Position numbers and translations under genes: made by a program | In this document: positions 45,608 to 55,703 of the stretch, in pieces | Layout of the letters: the number at the start of each line of letters is the position of its first letter | Position numbering within the stretch: the stretch's first letter is position 1 | The notes under the pieces: generated by a model | Told to the model about the DNA's origin: nothing | What the model saw: the letters and a program-made list of their open reading frames with translations, nothing else | The model's database searches: none | Assembly: GCA_016703265.1 (NCBI GenBank) | Contig: JADJCK010000012.1 | Coordinates: 71,717-135,716 of the forward strand | Reading direction: 5' to 3' | From: a bacterium | Lineage (GTDB): Bacteria > Krumholzibacteriota > Krumholzibacteriia > LZORAL124-64-63 | Length of the DNA: 64,000 bases

Positions 45608-47008
45608 ATGACTTGGCTGCGAAACCGCTGCCTGCCGATGGCTTACCTCGCCCTGCTCGCCACCCTGGTCGTGGTGGGTTGCACCAGCAAGGAGGACCCG
45701 TCGGAGACCCTGACGGTCTGCGGCAATCACTCCTGCGGCGAACTGGTCATGGTCACGACCGACACCTCCAGTGACGGCTACCATTACCTCAGCCCGCGCT
45801 TGTCGCCGGACGGTACCACCATCGCCTTCACGTGCGACTGGTGGTCGCTGCCTTCGGACCCGCGCTATGCGGGCGATGACTACTTCGTCAATTACCGGCA
45901 GGTGGGACTGATCCCGGTCCAGACCGGGGTGGAGCCGGCGGAGAATCTCGCCGCGCTGGGTGCGCGACTGGTCCGGCTGCAGGATTTCAGCCTCCTTATT
46001 TCCGGAACCGGCGACTTCCAGCAGGGCGCGGCCGACTTCGACAAGGGTCCGCCGGTGTGGGTGGACGATCAGACACTCCTGTTCCCGATGCGGGTGCGCA
46101 TCGGTTTCCGCATGTTCCGCGCCGACATCACGAATCCCGCAGTGACGACGGTGACGCCTGTCTTCATGGAACCCGCCGATGCGACGCCGTCGCCGGTCCT
46201 GTGGCAGCACCTTGAACCGACGCTGTCGCCTGATGGCCGTTGGCTGGCCTTCACGCGGTCGGGTTGTGCGATTCCGGATTCGTTCGAGACATGCTCAGGT
46301 CTGGCGCTGTGGGCGCTGGACATGTCGACGGCCGGCGCCAATAACGGTTACGGCGCACGCGCCTTCCCGGTGACGACGGAGTATTCTCGCATCGAGACAC
46401 CGGCATGGTCGCCGGACGGTTCCACGCTCGTCTTCAGTGGCGGCCTCGATGTGGCGGGACAGCGTGGGGTGGGCACGGAGTTGTTCACGGTCGACTTCGA
46501 CACCACGGGCCTGGCTGCCGGCACCATGGCGCTGGACCGCAACCTGCGTCGGTTGACGTCCACGCCGCTGGCTGAGGGCGATCCGATCACGGGTGTGCTG
46601 AACACGTCGCCGTGCTACGCGCTCGACGGCAGCAGTGTCTACTTCGTATCCACTCGCCGTGCGCCTTCCATCACCTTGCACGACCGCAGTATCTGGCGCG
46701 TGCCGTCCGATGGAACCCTCGATCCCGAGGTGTACTACTTCACACGTGCCGATGAAGCCGACCCGAGCATCAACCCCGACGGTTCGGTTCTGTTCAGCAG
46801 CGCGCTCGGCTTCCCGACCGAGATGTTGAACCGGCTCGAGGAAGAAGCCTACCAGCGCATCTGGCAGCAGGACCAGTTCGACATCGAGAACACGCCGGGC
46901 TACGTGCCGAAGACCGAGTTGCAGATGAGGAACGAGGCCGCCGAGGAGCGCCAGTTGCTCGAGTTCTTTGAAGGCGTCATGTCGCACCTGTACTTCTACC
47001 GTCCGTGA
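45608..47008 (+). CDS. PD40/WD40-like propeller lipoprotein
   Basis: A 466-residue lipoprotein with lipobox VVGC (residue ~25). The body has TolB-like PD40 blades: 'LSPRLSPDGTTIAFTC', 'LEPTLSPDGRWLAFTR', 'ETPAWSPDGSTLVFSG', 'TSPCYALDGSSVYFVS', 'ADPSINPDGSVLFSS'. The C-terminal ~70 residues form an acidic helical tail. ATG at 45608; the frame is open far upstream only as a shadow. Similar proteins sit in the periplasm as interaction platforms; no tolB/pal neighbours are present, so this is not the Tol-system TolB. Confidence 0.8.
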   Translation: MTWLRNRCLPMAYLALLATLVVVGCTSKEDPSETLTVCGNHSCGELVMVTTDTSSDGYHYLSPRLSPDGTTIAFTCDWWSLPSDPRYAGDDYFVNYRQVGLIPVQTGVEPAENLAALGARLVRLQDFSLLISGTGDFQQGAADFDKGPPVWVDDQTLLFPMRVRIGFRMFRADITNPAVTTVTPVFMEPADATPSPVLWQHLEPTLSPDGRWLAFTRSGCAIPDSFETCSGLALWALDMSTAGANNGYGARAFPVTTEYSRIETPAWSPDGSTLVFSGGLDVAGQRGVGTELFTVDFDTTGLAAGTMALDRNLRRLTSTPLAEGDPITGVLNTSPCYALDGSSVYFVSTRRAPSITLHDRSIWRVPSDGTLDPEVYYFTRADEADPSINPDGSVLFSSALGFPTEMLNRLEEEAYQRIWQQDQFDIENTPGYVPKTELQMRNEAAEERQLLEFFEGVMSHLYFYRP

Positions 47009-47024
47009 GGAAACGGGCAGGGCG

Positions 47025-47627
47025 ATGACCAGCCTGGTCCTCCTGAGGCGGCAGATGGTCGAGATCGGCCGCCGGTTGCAGCAGCAGAACCTGATCGTGG
47101 CCGCCGAGGGGAACCTGTCGGTTCGACTCGGCGGCCACGCTTTTCTGGTAACGCCCTCGGGCGTGGGGAAGGGCGACCTGCGGGTCCAGGACCTGCTCGA
47201 GATCGATGCCGCGGGCCGTTGCCCGCGTGGGCGCCCATCCAGTGAATGGCCCCTTCACCGCCGCATCTACGAGAACCGCCCGGACATCGGGGCGATCTGC
47301 CACGCGCATCCACCCTGGGCCACGGCCTTTGCCGCCGCAGGGCGCGACCTCGACGGCTCCCTGCTGACGGAAACCGCAGCCATCCTGGGCAGGGTTCCCG
47401 TGTGTTCGCGGGCCGAACCGGGGACGGAAGCTGCAGCCGATTCGGTGCTGCCGCATATCCGCAGCCATGACGCGGTGCTGCTCGGCAGCCATGGCGCCGT
47501 GACGGTGGGGCGCGATTTGCCGGCCGCTTTCGCGCTGCTGGAGACGGTGGAGAGATTGGCGCAGGTCACGCTGCTGGCATCGCTGGCGCGAGGCGAGGGG
47601 GGCAGCCTGCCACCGGGCCTGCGCTGA
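47025..47627 (+). CDS. Class II aldolase/adducin-family protein
   Basis: A 200-residue class II aldolase fold protein: 'EGNLSVRLGGHAFLVTPSGVGKGDL' at the N-terminus, 'SSEWPLHRRIY' with the catalytic Glu, zinc ligands in ICHAHPPWATA and a third His in LLGSHGAVTVG. It resembles L-fuculose-phosphate aldolase/methylthioribulose-phosphate dehydratase relatives; exact substrate unclear. It begins 17 bases after the PD40 gene, so it may share that transcript. Converges with the glycosyltransferase gene. Confidence 0.85.
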   Translation: MTSLVLLRRQMVEIGRRLQQQNLIVAAEGNLSVRLGGHAFLVTPSGVGKGDLRVQDLLEIDAAGRCPRGRPSSEWPLHRRIYENRPDIGAICHAHPPWATAFAAAGRDLDGSLLTETAAILGRVPVCSRAEPGTEAAADSVLPHIRSHDAVLLGSHGAVTVGRDLPAAFALLETVERLAQVTLLASLARGEGGSLPPGLR

Positions 47628-47647
47628 TCGCGCGCGGCGACGAGCCG

Positions 47648-48901
47648 TCAGTCGGGCAGGCCGCTGTAGATCCGCGTGAGCCGGCCGGTGATGGCCGCCC
47701 AGCCGAAGTGTTCTTCCATCAGCCGGCGCCCGCCGGCGGCCAGCGAGTGCGCCAGCTTCCCGTCGGAAGTCACCCGCAACAACGCCTCGGCGAACGCCGC
47801 GTCGGGCGGGGCCACGTACAGGGCCGTCGAGTCCGCCGTCGCAATGCCCTCGGCACCCACCGCGGTCGTCACCACCGGGACACCGCGTGCGAGGGCTTCC
47901 AGGACCTTGATCTTGATGCCGCCGCCCTCGGTCAGCGGCGCGGCAAAGGCGTGGCAGTGCCGGAAGTGCGGCGCCAGGTCGTCCACGTAGCCGAGTGCCG
48001 TAACGCCCTGTGCCGACCAGTTCGCGGCGTCGCCCAGTGTCGCGAGGAACGTGTCCGACCCGCGTCCCGCCAGTTCGAGTGTTGCCTCGGGACGTGCCGC
48101 ACGGACCCGCGGCCAGACCACTTCCAGCAGTCGCCTTGCGCCGCTGCGATTCGGGCCGTGGCTGAACGAGCCGACGAACAGGATCCGGCAGCCATCGGCA
48201 GGCGGGTCCCAGTCGGCACGCACGGCTTCGAGATCCATGCCGAGCGGGACCGTGGACAGCCTGCGGCCGCCCATGGCCTCGAGGAGCACACGATCCTGCT
48301 CCGTGACGCAGAGCGTCCTGTCGGCCCAGCCGCAGGCCTCGACCTGGAGCCGTCGCCAGCGCGCGGCTTCCACGCGCGCCAACCGCCGGCGCCAGGGGTC
48401 GGTGGCGATCTCGGCGCGCCGGTCGCGCGGCAGCGAGCCCAGTTCGTGGGTGTTGAGAATGAGCCGGGGACGGGCCCCGTCGGGCAGCCGCCGCAGGTCG
48501 CGGCAATGGAGGGCGAGCTGCAGGTACTCGATCTGGACCGCCTCGGGGCGCGTGCGCTCCACGATGTCGGCGACACGTGCCGCGAGGGCGGCCGTGCGGT
48601 ACTTCTCGACGAAGTACGGAAATCCCGACGCGGTCGCTCGCGCGGCAGCGGCCAGACGGTGCCGCCAGAATGCGAACCTGCGGGTCCCGGCAGCGCTGCG
48701 GTCGGCAAATGGAAGCCCCTCGACCGCCACGCCCAGGGTCCGCACGTCGTCCACCAGGCCTTCCTCGCCGGGGCGGACGAGGCAGGCCGCCGTGACCTCA
48801 TGCTGCCGCGCCAGCCAGCCCAGGAGGTCGCGCACGGCCGTACCGCCGCCGTGGCCGACGCGGCGGTGGGGCAGGTACGGGGACAGGACGAGGATCCTCA
48901 T
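47648..48901 (-). CDS. Glycosyltransferase, GT4-type
   Basis: A ~417-residue GT-B glycosyltransferase: N-terminal 'MRILVLSPYLPHRRVGHGGGTAVRDLLGWLA', C-terminal nucleotide-sugar site 'LFVGSFSHGPNRSGARRLLEVVWP' and 'PLTEGGGIKIKVLEALARGVPVVTT', with the expected Glu pair. It probably adds a sugar to a surface polysaccharide or lipid. Start at 48901 (second ATG), matching the usual beginning of the fold. The gene stands alone on its strand, ~20 bases from the convergent aldolase gene. Confidence 0.9.
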   Translation of the reverse strand: MRILVLSPYLPHRRVGHGGGTAVRDLLGWLARQHEVTAACLVRPGEEGLVDDVRTLGVAVEGLPFADRSAAGTRRFAFWRHRLAAAARATASGFPYFVEKYRTAALAARVADIVERTRPEAVQIEYLQLALHCRDLRRLPDGARPRLILNTHELGSLPRDRRAEIATDPWRRRLARVEAARWRRLQVEACGWADRTLCVTEQDRVLLEAMGGRRLSTVPLGMDLEAVRADWDPPADGCRILFVGSFSHGPNRSGARRLLEVVWPRVRAARPEATLELAGRGSDTFLATLGDAANWSAQGVTALGYVDDLAPHFRHCHAFAAPLTEGGGIKIKVLEALARGVPVVTTAVGAEGIATADSTALYVAPPDAAFAEALLRVTSDGKLAHSLAAGGRRLMEEHFGWAAITGRLTRIYSGLPD

Positions 48902-48964
48902 GGGTGAATGGCGGCACGGGAAACGCACCGTGCGCGGGTTCGGCGGAGAGCGGGGACGATCGGT

Positions 48965-49249
48965 TCAGAAGGCGACATAGCCGCGGGCCATCGACAGGTC
49001 GAGCTTCTTGCGCTCGAACTCGACTTCCCAGGCGGTGGACCCTTCCTCGAGCTGGGGGCGATTCTTGAGCAGGAAAGTCGTTGTCTGCTCGTCGATTTCG
49101 TCCTCGATGCGCAGGTCCGTCATGATCAGCATTTCCACGAGGCGCATGAAGTCGTTCTCGGCCAGTTCGATGTCGACGAGTTCCTCGTCGAGGAGCCTCT
49201 CGCAGATCTCCTTGGCCAGCACCGTGATGCGTTCTTCCGAAAGGCGCAT
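48965..49249 (-). CDS. DUF507 family protein, paralogue 2
   Basis: A 94-residue helical, acidic protein with the DUF507 start 'MRLSEERITVLAKEICERLL' and 'DLRIEDEIDEQT' core. It is a diverged copy of the next gene upstream (49305-49586), 55 bases away. The C-terminal part differs from its sister and is less basic. DUF507 proteins have no known function and often occur as tandem pairs; co-expression with the sister gene is likely. Confidence 0.85.
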   Translation of the reverse strand: MRLSEERITVLAKEICERLLDEELVDIELAENDFMRLVEMLIMTDLRIEDEIDEQTTTFLLKNRPQLEEGSTAWEVEFERKKLDLSMARGYVAF

Positions 49250-49304
49250 GGAGGGCTCCCTTGCCGAAACCGGCCTGCCGCAGGTGCGGCGCCGGGCCGG
49301 CGGA

Positions 49305-49586
49305 CTAGAGGACGAAGCGTTTCTTGCGGGCCAGTTCCCGTTTCATCTTGGCCCTCAGGGCGCCGACGTCCATTTCCATGGCGCGTATTTCGTTGACGTT
49401 CTGGGCGAGGAGCTGTTCGACTTCCTGGTCGATTTCGTCCTCGAGTCGCAGGTTGTCCGCCAAGGCGTCCTCGATCGCGCGCAGCACGAGATCGGTGTTG
49501 CCCGCGGGGTGGATCCGCGGGTCATCCTGCATCATTTTCAGGACCCGCTTGCCCAGGTGCTCGATCTTGCGGTTGCTCAGACGCAC
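49305..49586 (-). CDS. DUF507 family protein, paralogue 1
   Basis: A 93-residue helical protein: 'MRLSNRKIEHLGKRVLKMM', 'LRLEDEIDQEVEQLLAQN' and a basic end 'MKRELARKKRFVL' typical of canonical DUF507. First gene of the pair. It diverges from the moxR-bat operon across a 232-base gap. Function unknown. Confidence 0.87.
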   Translation of the reverse strand: MRLSNRKIEHLGKRVLKMMQDDPRIHPAGNTDLVLRAIEDALADNLRLEDEIDQEVEQLLAQNVNEIRAMEMDVGALRAKMKRELARKKRFVL

Positions 49587-49672
49587 GACGTAATCTCCCG
49601 TTTCCGGTTCGCGGGCGGCCGCGCGCGGCCTGACGCCGCGAACGTTGCCTATTCAAAGGCTTTTACGCGGGG

Positions 49673-49701
49673 TTGGCAAGCGAAAACGGGTCGGCTATTG
49701 T
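49673..49701 (+). promoter_or_regulatory. Promoter of the moxR-bat operon
   Basis: TTGGCA (49673-49678), 17-base spacer, TATTGT (49696-49701). The leader to the moxR start is ~110 bases. A minus-strand TTGCCA...TGAATA arrangement in the same gap could serve the DUF507 pair. Confidence 0.5.
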
Positions 49702-49818
49702 GGGCGATCGGGGTTCACCGCCCTCGGGAACTCCGGTCGCCGGCGTGCGTATGAATCGCCCGCCCCGACTTCCGGCACCGACCCCAGTCCACGGCCGAAC
49801 CCGGCCGGGAAGGTGAAC

Positions 49819-50805
<987 letters not shown>

Positions 50806-50810
50806 CCGAC

Positions 50811-51728
50811 ATGGCCGACCAGAACCGCAACGTCCAGATCCCTGCCGAGATCCTCGCCGCCGTGCGCAGGATCGAGATTCGCACGCGCCGCCTCGTGGAG
50901 GAGGTGTTCTCCGGTGAATACCATTCGGTGTTCAAGGGCACCGGCATGGAGTTCCGCGAGGTGCGCGAGTACGTACCCGGCGACGATGTCCGCGCCATCG
51001 ACTGGAACGTGACGGCACGCACGGGAGACCCCTTCGTCAAGCTCTACGATGAAGAGCGCGAACTGACGGTGATGCTGGCGGTGGACCTCAGTCGCAGCGG
51101 GCGCTTCGGCAGCGGCGCACGTTTCAAGTCCGAGGTCGCGGCGGAATTGTGCGGCGTGCTGGCTTTTGCAGCCATCGCCAACAAGGACAAGGTCGGCCTC
51201 GTCCTGTTCAGTGACAGGGTCGAGAAGTTCATTCCCCCGGCCAAGGGCCGCAGCCACGTGCTCCGCCTGATCCGCGAACTGCTTACCTTCGAGCCCGAGG
51301 GCCGCGGCACGGACCTGGATGCGCCGCTGCGGCTGCTCGGTTCCGTCCTCAAGCGGAAGGCGACGGTCTTCCTGGTGTCCGACTTCTGGGCCGGCGATTT
51401 CACGACCAGCCTGTCCGTCCTTTCGCGGCGGCATGATGTCGTGGCCGTCAGGGTCCGCGACCCTCGTGAGTCGGCACTGCTGGAACTCGGACTCGTTCAC
51501 TGGGTCGATGCCGAAACCGGGCGTCCGTTGCTGATCGACACCTCTTCGGCCCGGGTCAGGCGCCGGCTCGCCGCCGGTGCGGAGGCGCACGACGGGGCGC
51601 TCTCGAAGCTGTTCCAGTCGCGCGGTGTCGACGTCGTCGATATCGACGCGACCGGTTCGTACGTCGAACCGTTGCGACGCTTCTTCCTCGGTCGCGAAGG
51701 CCGCCAGGGCCGGCGGAGGGCGCGGTGA
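50811..51728 (+). CDS. DUF58-containing protein
   Basis: A 305-residue soluble protein with the DUF58 motif 'GMEFREVREYVPGDDVRAIDWN' and a following VWA-like core ('VMLAVDLSRSGRFGSG'). It is a standard member of MoxR/Bat operons, possibly a partner or substrate of the MoxR ATPase. Overlaps the next gene at its stop (TGATG). Confidence 0.9.
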   Translation: MADQNRNVQIPAEILAAVRRIEIRTRRLVEEVFSGEYHSVFKGTGMEFREVREYVPGDDVRAIDWNVTARTGDPFVKLYDEERELTVMLAVDLSRSGRFGSGARFKSEVAAELCGVLAFAAIANKDKVGLVLFSDRVEKFIPPAKGRSHVLRLIRELLTFEPEGRGTDLDAPLRLLGSVLKRKATVFLVSDFWAGDFTTSLSVLSRRHDVVAVRVRDPRESALLELGLVHWVDAETGRPLLIDTSSARVRRRLAAGAEAHDGALSKLFQSRGVDVVDIDATGSYVEPLRRFFLGREGRQGRRRAR

Positions 51729-52855
51729 TGCGCCGACACGAACACGGTGGCGGACTCCGCCCGGTCGCCGGCGCACGGTTGCTGACGGCAGCTCTGGCCG
51801 TGCTGGCGATGGTGACGTCGGCAGGGGCGCAGATGCCGCCGGTACCCGGCGGGTCGGCGCCTGCAGTACCCGACACCGGTCGGCTTGCATTTGCAGCAGC
51901 GGACTCGCTGCCCGCCCCGACCGCCTTCCATGTTCTCGGCGACACCGTGGCTTTCGGCGGGCTCCTTGGTATCGCCTGGGACCTGCCGCAGGGAGCCGGG
52001 AGCACCGGTGCGCCGCCGACGGTGGCTGGCGACCAGCTCATCCTCGAGCCCGAGCCCGCGCGGCCCTGGTGGCGTATCACGGGCGGCGGTCGAAGCAAGC
52101 TCTTCGCCGATGCCGTGGCGGCGCTTCCCCCTTCGCCGGGCGAACGGGTCGTGGCGACGTACCGCGTGTACCGCACCGCACCGTTCCGGCTCGAATGGCT
52201 GGGCCGGACTTCGCCGGTCGTCCTGGTCCGCGGGCGCGTCGACGATCCTTCGCGCCTGGCTGCAATTCGCGACCCGCGGCCCGTCGGCTGGTTCACGGCT
52301 GCGGCAGCCGTCCTGCTGGCCCTGCTGGTCCTGCTGGCCGCTGCGTCCTGGTGGTGGTGGCGTCGCCGACGCCGTCGCGACAATTCAGCGCTGGACTGGT
52401 CGCTCCCGGAACCGGCGTGGATCGGCACGGCCCTGGCCCTTCGGGTGCTGCTGGCTGAGCGCCACCTCGAACGGGGCGACACTCGCCTGTTTCTCGATGG
52501 CCTGGCCGCGGTGGCGCGCCGCCATGCTGCCGGACACTTCGGGGTCGCGGCGGCCGAGATGACAGGTCGTGAGCTCGTCGCTTCCTGCAACGCCCGCGGT
52601 TACGCTCCCGTGCAGCCCGAGGCGCTGGCGCGCATCATCGATGCGGCCGACCTCCACCGGTACGACCGGGCTGCTCCGACCGCCGAATGGTGCCGACAAG
52701 AGGCCGTCGACCTGCTGACGGCCCTGTCCGCGACCCGGGTGATGCCCCGGCAGACTCCGGTCGCCGCCGAGCGATTGCTTGAAGCGGGCAAGGCCTGGAC
52801 CGCGGTCACGGCAGACCTGGCCGGCGCCGCCATCCCGGGGGAGGTCGCGCGATGA
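51728..52855 (+). CDS. Membrane protein of the Bat operon (DUF4381-like)
   Basis: A ~375-residue protein with an N-terminal signal-like helix (ARLLTAALAVLAMVTSAGA), a periplasmic ~150-residue beta domain, one transmembrane helix (WFTAAAAVLLALLVLLAAASWWWW), and a cytoplasmic helical domain. The position between DUF58 and the VWA gene is where DUF4381-type membrane proteins occur in Bat operons. I do not see a recognised catalytic motif. A GTG at 51725 is an alternative start. Confidence 0.65.
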   Translation: MRRHEHGGGLRPVAGARLLTAALAVLAMVTSAGAQMPPVPGGSAPAVPDTGRLAFAAADSLPAPTAFHVLGDTVAFGGLLGIAWDLPQGAGSTGAPPTVAGDQLILEPEPARPWWRITGGGRSKLFADAVAALPPSPGERVVATYRVYRTAPFRLEWLGRTSPVVLVRGRVDDPSRLAAIRDPRPVGWFTAAAAVLLALLVLLAAASWWWWRRRRRRDNSALDWSLPEPAWIGTALALRVLLAERHLERGDTRLFLDGLAAVARRHAAGHFGVAAAEMTGRELVASCNARGYAPVQPEALARIIDAADLHRYDRAAPTAEWCRQEAVDLLTALSATRVMPRQTPVAAERLLEAGKAWTAVTADLAGAAIPGEVAR

Positions 52856-53841
52856 TGGAATTCGCCCGGCCCTGGCTCCTGGCGGCGCTGCCGTTCGTCA
52901 TCGCTGTGGCCTGGTGGCGGAGCAGGGGCGTCCCGGCTGCCGGTCGCCTGCGGCACCCGAACGTGGCGCTCTTCGGCGCTGGCGTGCGCGGGTGGCGGGT
53001 CCGGGCGGTCTCCCTGCTGCCCTGGCTCTCGGCGCTGGGCGTTGCGCTTCTGGTCGTGGCGGCCTCCGGTCCGCGACAGGCACATCGTTCGGAGGAAGTC
53101 GAGGGCGAGGGCACCGATATCGTTCTGGCACTCGACATCAGCGGCAGCATGCAGTCGCTCGACTTCCAGCCGCTCGACCGGCTCGAGTCCGCCAAGGCCG
53201 TGATCCGCGAGTTCATCAGCGGCCGTCCGCACGACCAGATCGGGCTCGTGGTCTTCGCGGCCCGCGCCTTTACGCAATGCCCGCTCACCCTGGACCATCC
53301 GGTATTGACCGGATTTCTCGACGAGATCAGGGTCGGCCTGGTCGATGACGGCACGGCCATCGGCCTTGGCCTGGCCACGGCCGTATCGCGGCTGCAGAGG
53401 TCCACGTCGCCGAGCCGCACCATCATCCTGTTGACCGACGGCGTGAACAACGTGCCAACGCTCGAACCGGAAACCGCAGCCAGGCTCGCCAAGACGTTCG
53501 GCATCCGGGTCTACGCCGTGGCGATCGGGCGCGAGGGAATGGTCCCGTTCCCGGTCGAGGATCCGATCTTCGGGCGGCGCACGCGGCAGATCGAGTCGAA
53601 GATCGACCTGGCGCTCCTGCGCCGCATCGCCGACACGACGGGCGGCGAGATGTTCCAGGCCACCGATCCCGAGGCCCTGCAGAACATCTTCCGCAAGATC
53701 GACGAGATGGAGAAGGTGCGTTTCCGCACGACGGTCAGTACCTGGTACCGCGAGCGCATGGCCTGGTTCGCCGTGCCCGGACTGGTCCTGCTGCTGGCCG
53801 AGGCGCTGCTGGCGGCAACATGGCTCAGGAGGCTGCCATGA
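52852..53841 (+). CDS. batA: BatA: VWA-domain membrane protein
   Basis: A 329-residue protein with N-terminal helices, a VWA domain carrying the metal-ion site DISGS (95-99) and 'LTDGVNN', and a C-terminal transmembrane helix. It is the BatA of the Bacteroides aerotolerance-type operon. Start overlaps the previous stop and its stop overlaps the BatB-BatC start (ATGA). Confidence 0.9.
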   Translation: MMEFARPWLLAALPFVIAVAWWRSRGVPAAGRLRHPNVALFGAGVRGWRVRAVSLLPWLSALGVALLVVAASGPRQAHRSEEVEGEGTDIVLALDISGSMQSLDFQPLDRLESAKAVIREFISGRPHDQIGLVVFAARAFTQCPLTLDHPVLTGFLDEIRVGLVDDGTAIGLGLATAVSRLQRSTSPSRTIILLTDGVNNVPTLEPETAARLAKTFGIRVYAVAIGREGMVPFPVEDPIFGRRTRQIESKIDLALLRRIADTTGGEMFQATDPEALQNIFRKIDEMEKVRFRTTVSTWYRERMAWFAVPGLVLLLAEALLAATWLRRLP

Positions 53842-55703
53842 GGTTCGGCGTGCAGCCGTGGCTCTGGGTCGTTCCGTTGCTGCCGGTGCTCTGGCTGGCG
53901 CTCCGCCTGGGGGAGGGCCGGAACCGGTCCGGATTGCGGCGACTGCTTGGCGAGCGGGCGTCCGAGCACGTCGAGGGTCGGCATGGCACCCTGCTGGGGT
54001 GGGACCGCTTCCTCCTGCTGGCCGGCCTGTTCTGGCTGCTGATCGCGCTGGCGCGCCCGCAGTGGGGAGCCAGCGAGGTGACCGTGACGCAGCGCGGGTC
54101 CGATGTCGTCGTTGCGCTGGACATCTCGAATTCGATGCTGGCCGAGGACGTGGCGCCCAGTCGTCTCGAGCGCGCGAAGACGGAGCTCGGCAGCTTCCTC
54201 GGACGGGTGCAGGAAAGCCGCATCGGCCTCGTGTTCTTCGCGGGCGCGGCATTCGTGCAGTGCCCGCTGACGCTCGATTACGGGACCGCGGACATGTTCC
54301 TGAAGATGGCCGACACGGACCTGCTGTCCGAACAGGGCACGAACATCGGCGCGGCCCTCGCGACGGCCCGGCAGTTGCTGGCCAAGGGTCGCGGCGCAGA
54401 CGGCGACGACGGCAGCGGTTTCCAGGCCATCCTGCTCGTGACCGACGGCGAGGATCTCGAAGGCGACTGGGAGAAGGAAGCGGAGGCCTGCCGCAAGGAC
54501 GGCATTCGCGTGATCCCCGTGGGTGTCGGCAGCACCGAGGGCGGGCTGATCCCGGCGGTTGACCGCTCCGGGCGACCTGCCGGTTACCAGAAGGACGACG
54601 AGGGCAACGTCGTGACAACACACCTCAATCTCGAAGCGCTCGAGAAGCTCGGCGCCATGGGTGACGCCGGCACGTTCCGGCTGGGCATCGATGGGCTGGC
54701 TGGCGACCGCCTGTACCGCGAATTGCAGCGCCTCGGTCGCCGCGACCTTGAGGATCGGCGCGTGTCGGCCTACCAGGAACGGTATATCTGGCCGCTTGCG
54801 CTGGCGATCCTGTGCTTCCTGCTGCGTCTTGGCCTGCGCCCGCGGCGGGGAGCGCTGGCCGGCGTCCTGGCCGCGACGTTCCTGCTGTTCGCTGGCCAGG
54901 CTATGGCTGCACCCGACCTGGTCCGCGCCGGCGCCGTTGCCGCAGCCGAGGGACGCCGCCTGTACGGAGAGGGAGACTTCGAGAAGGCCCTGACGGCGTT
55001 TGAGGGTGCGGTCGTGCAGGCCCCTGATGATCCCGTCCTCAGCCTGGCGGTCGGGGAAACGCTGTTCCGGCTCGAGCGTTATCCGGAAGCCATGCGTGAA
55101 TTCGATCGCGCCCTTGCCTTGACCGACGACCCGGCGCTTCGTGCGGAGGCCCTCTACAATCGCGGCACCACGGCCCTCTCGAGCGGCGATGCCGAGGCGG
55201 CAGCGAAGGCCTTGCGCGAGTCACTGGCCCTGGCTCCGGAACGAACAGACGCACTGGTCAACCTGGAGGCTGCGCTGCGCCGGCTGGAGCAGCAGCAGAA
55301 GCAGGACGAACAGAAGCAGGACGAGCAGAAGCAGGACGAACAGAAGCAGGACGAACAGAAGCAGGACCAGCAGAAGCAGGACCAGCAGAAGCAGGATCAG
55401 CAGAAGCAGGACCAGCAGAAGCAGGACGAACAGAAGCAGGACCAGCAGAAGCAAGACCAGCAGCAGGAACAACAGCAGCAGGAACAACAGCAGCAGGAAC
55501 AACAGCAGCAGGATCAGCAGAAGCAGGACCAGCAGCAGGAGCAACAGCAACAGCAACAGCAGAAGGACGGGGCCGCACCCGAATTGACGGATGAACAGGC
55601 GGCGCAGATCCTCAAGGCCCTCGATCGCGACGAGGAAGAACTGAAGCGCTCGCTGCAGAAGCGCGTGCAGGGTGGACGACCGAAAAGTGGGAAGAGATGG
55701 TGA
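53838..55703 (+). CDS. BatB-BatC fusion: VWA plus TPR with Gln/Lys-rich repeat tract
   Basis: A 621-residue fusion. Residues ~1-330 are BatB: two N-terminal helices, VWA metal site DISNS (95-99), 'LLVTDGED', and a C-terminal helix near 'YIWPLALAILCFLLRLGL'. Residues ~350-480 are a BatC-like TPR region after a second signal-like helix (GVLAATFLLFAGQAMA). A ~90-residue Gln/Lys/Asp/Glu tract encoded by 15-base tandem repeats follows, then a short helical end 'LTDEQAAQILKALDRDEEELKR', the conserved BatC tail. BatB and BatC are usually separate genes. ATG at 53838, overlapping batA's stop. Confidence 0.9.
   Translation: MRFGVQPWLWVVPLLPVLWLALRLGEGRNRSGLRRLLGERASEHVEGRHGTLLGWDRFLLLAGLFWLLIALARPQWGASEVTVTQRGSDVVVALDISNSMLAEDVAPSRLERAKTELGSFLGRVQESRIGLVFFAGAAFVQCPLTLDYGTADMFLKMADTDLLSEQGTNIGAALATARQLLAKGRGADGDDGSGFQAILLVTDGEDLEGDWEKEAEACRKDGIRVIPVGVGSTEGGLIPAVDRSGRPAGYQKDDEGNVVTTHLNLEALEKLGAMGDAGTFRLGIDGLAGDRLYRELQRLGRRDLEDRRVSAYQERYIWPLALAILCFLLRLGLRPRRGALAGVLAATFLLFAGQAMAAPDLVRAGAVAAAEGRRLYGEGDFEKALTAFEGAVVQAPDDPVLSLAVGETLFRLERYPEAMREFDRALALTDDPALRAEALYNRGTTALSSGDAEAAAKALRESLALAPERTDALVNLEAALRRLEQQQKQDEQKQDEQKQDEQKQDEQKQDQQKQDQQKQDQQKQDQQKQDEQKQDQQKQDQQQEQQQQEQQQQEQQQQDQQKQDQQQEQQQQQQQKDGAAPELTDEQAAQILKALDRDEEELKRSLQKRVQGGRPKSGKRW
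55290..55563 (+). repeat. Coding minisatellite in the BatB-BatC gene
   Basis: Tandem 15-base units of the type CAGAAGCAGGACGAA, varying at a few positions (GAC-CAG, CAG-GAA), encode Gln-Lys-Gln-Asp-Glu/Gln repeats. The distal third shifts to CAG-CAG-GAA-rich units. The frame is kept throughout. Such arrays expand and shrink by slippage. Confidence 0.9.

Noticed and set aside
45608..47008. TolB of the Tol-Pal system
   Set aside because: PD40 blades are shared, but it is a lipoprotein and no tolQRA or pal gene is adjacent.
55221..55556. A poly-Leu/Val minus-strand frame
   Set aside because: It is the complement of the Gln/Lys repeat tract in the BatB-BatC gene, not a membrane protein.
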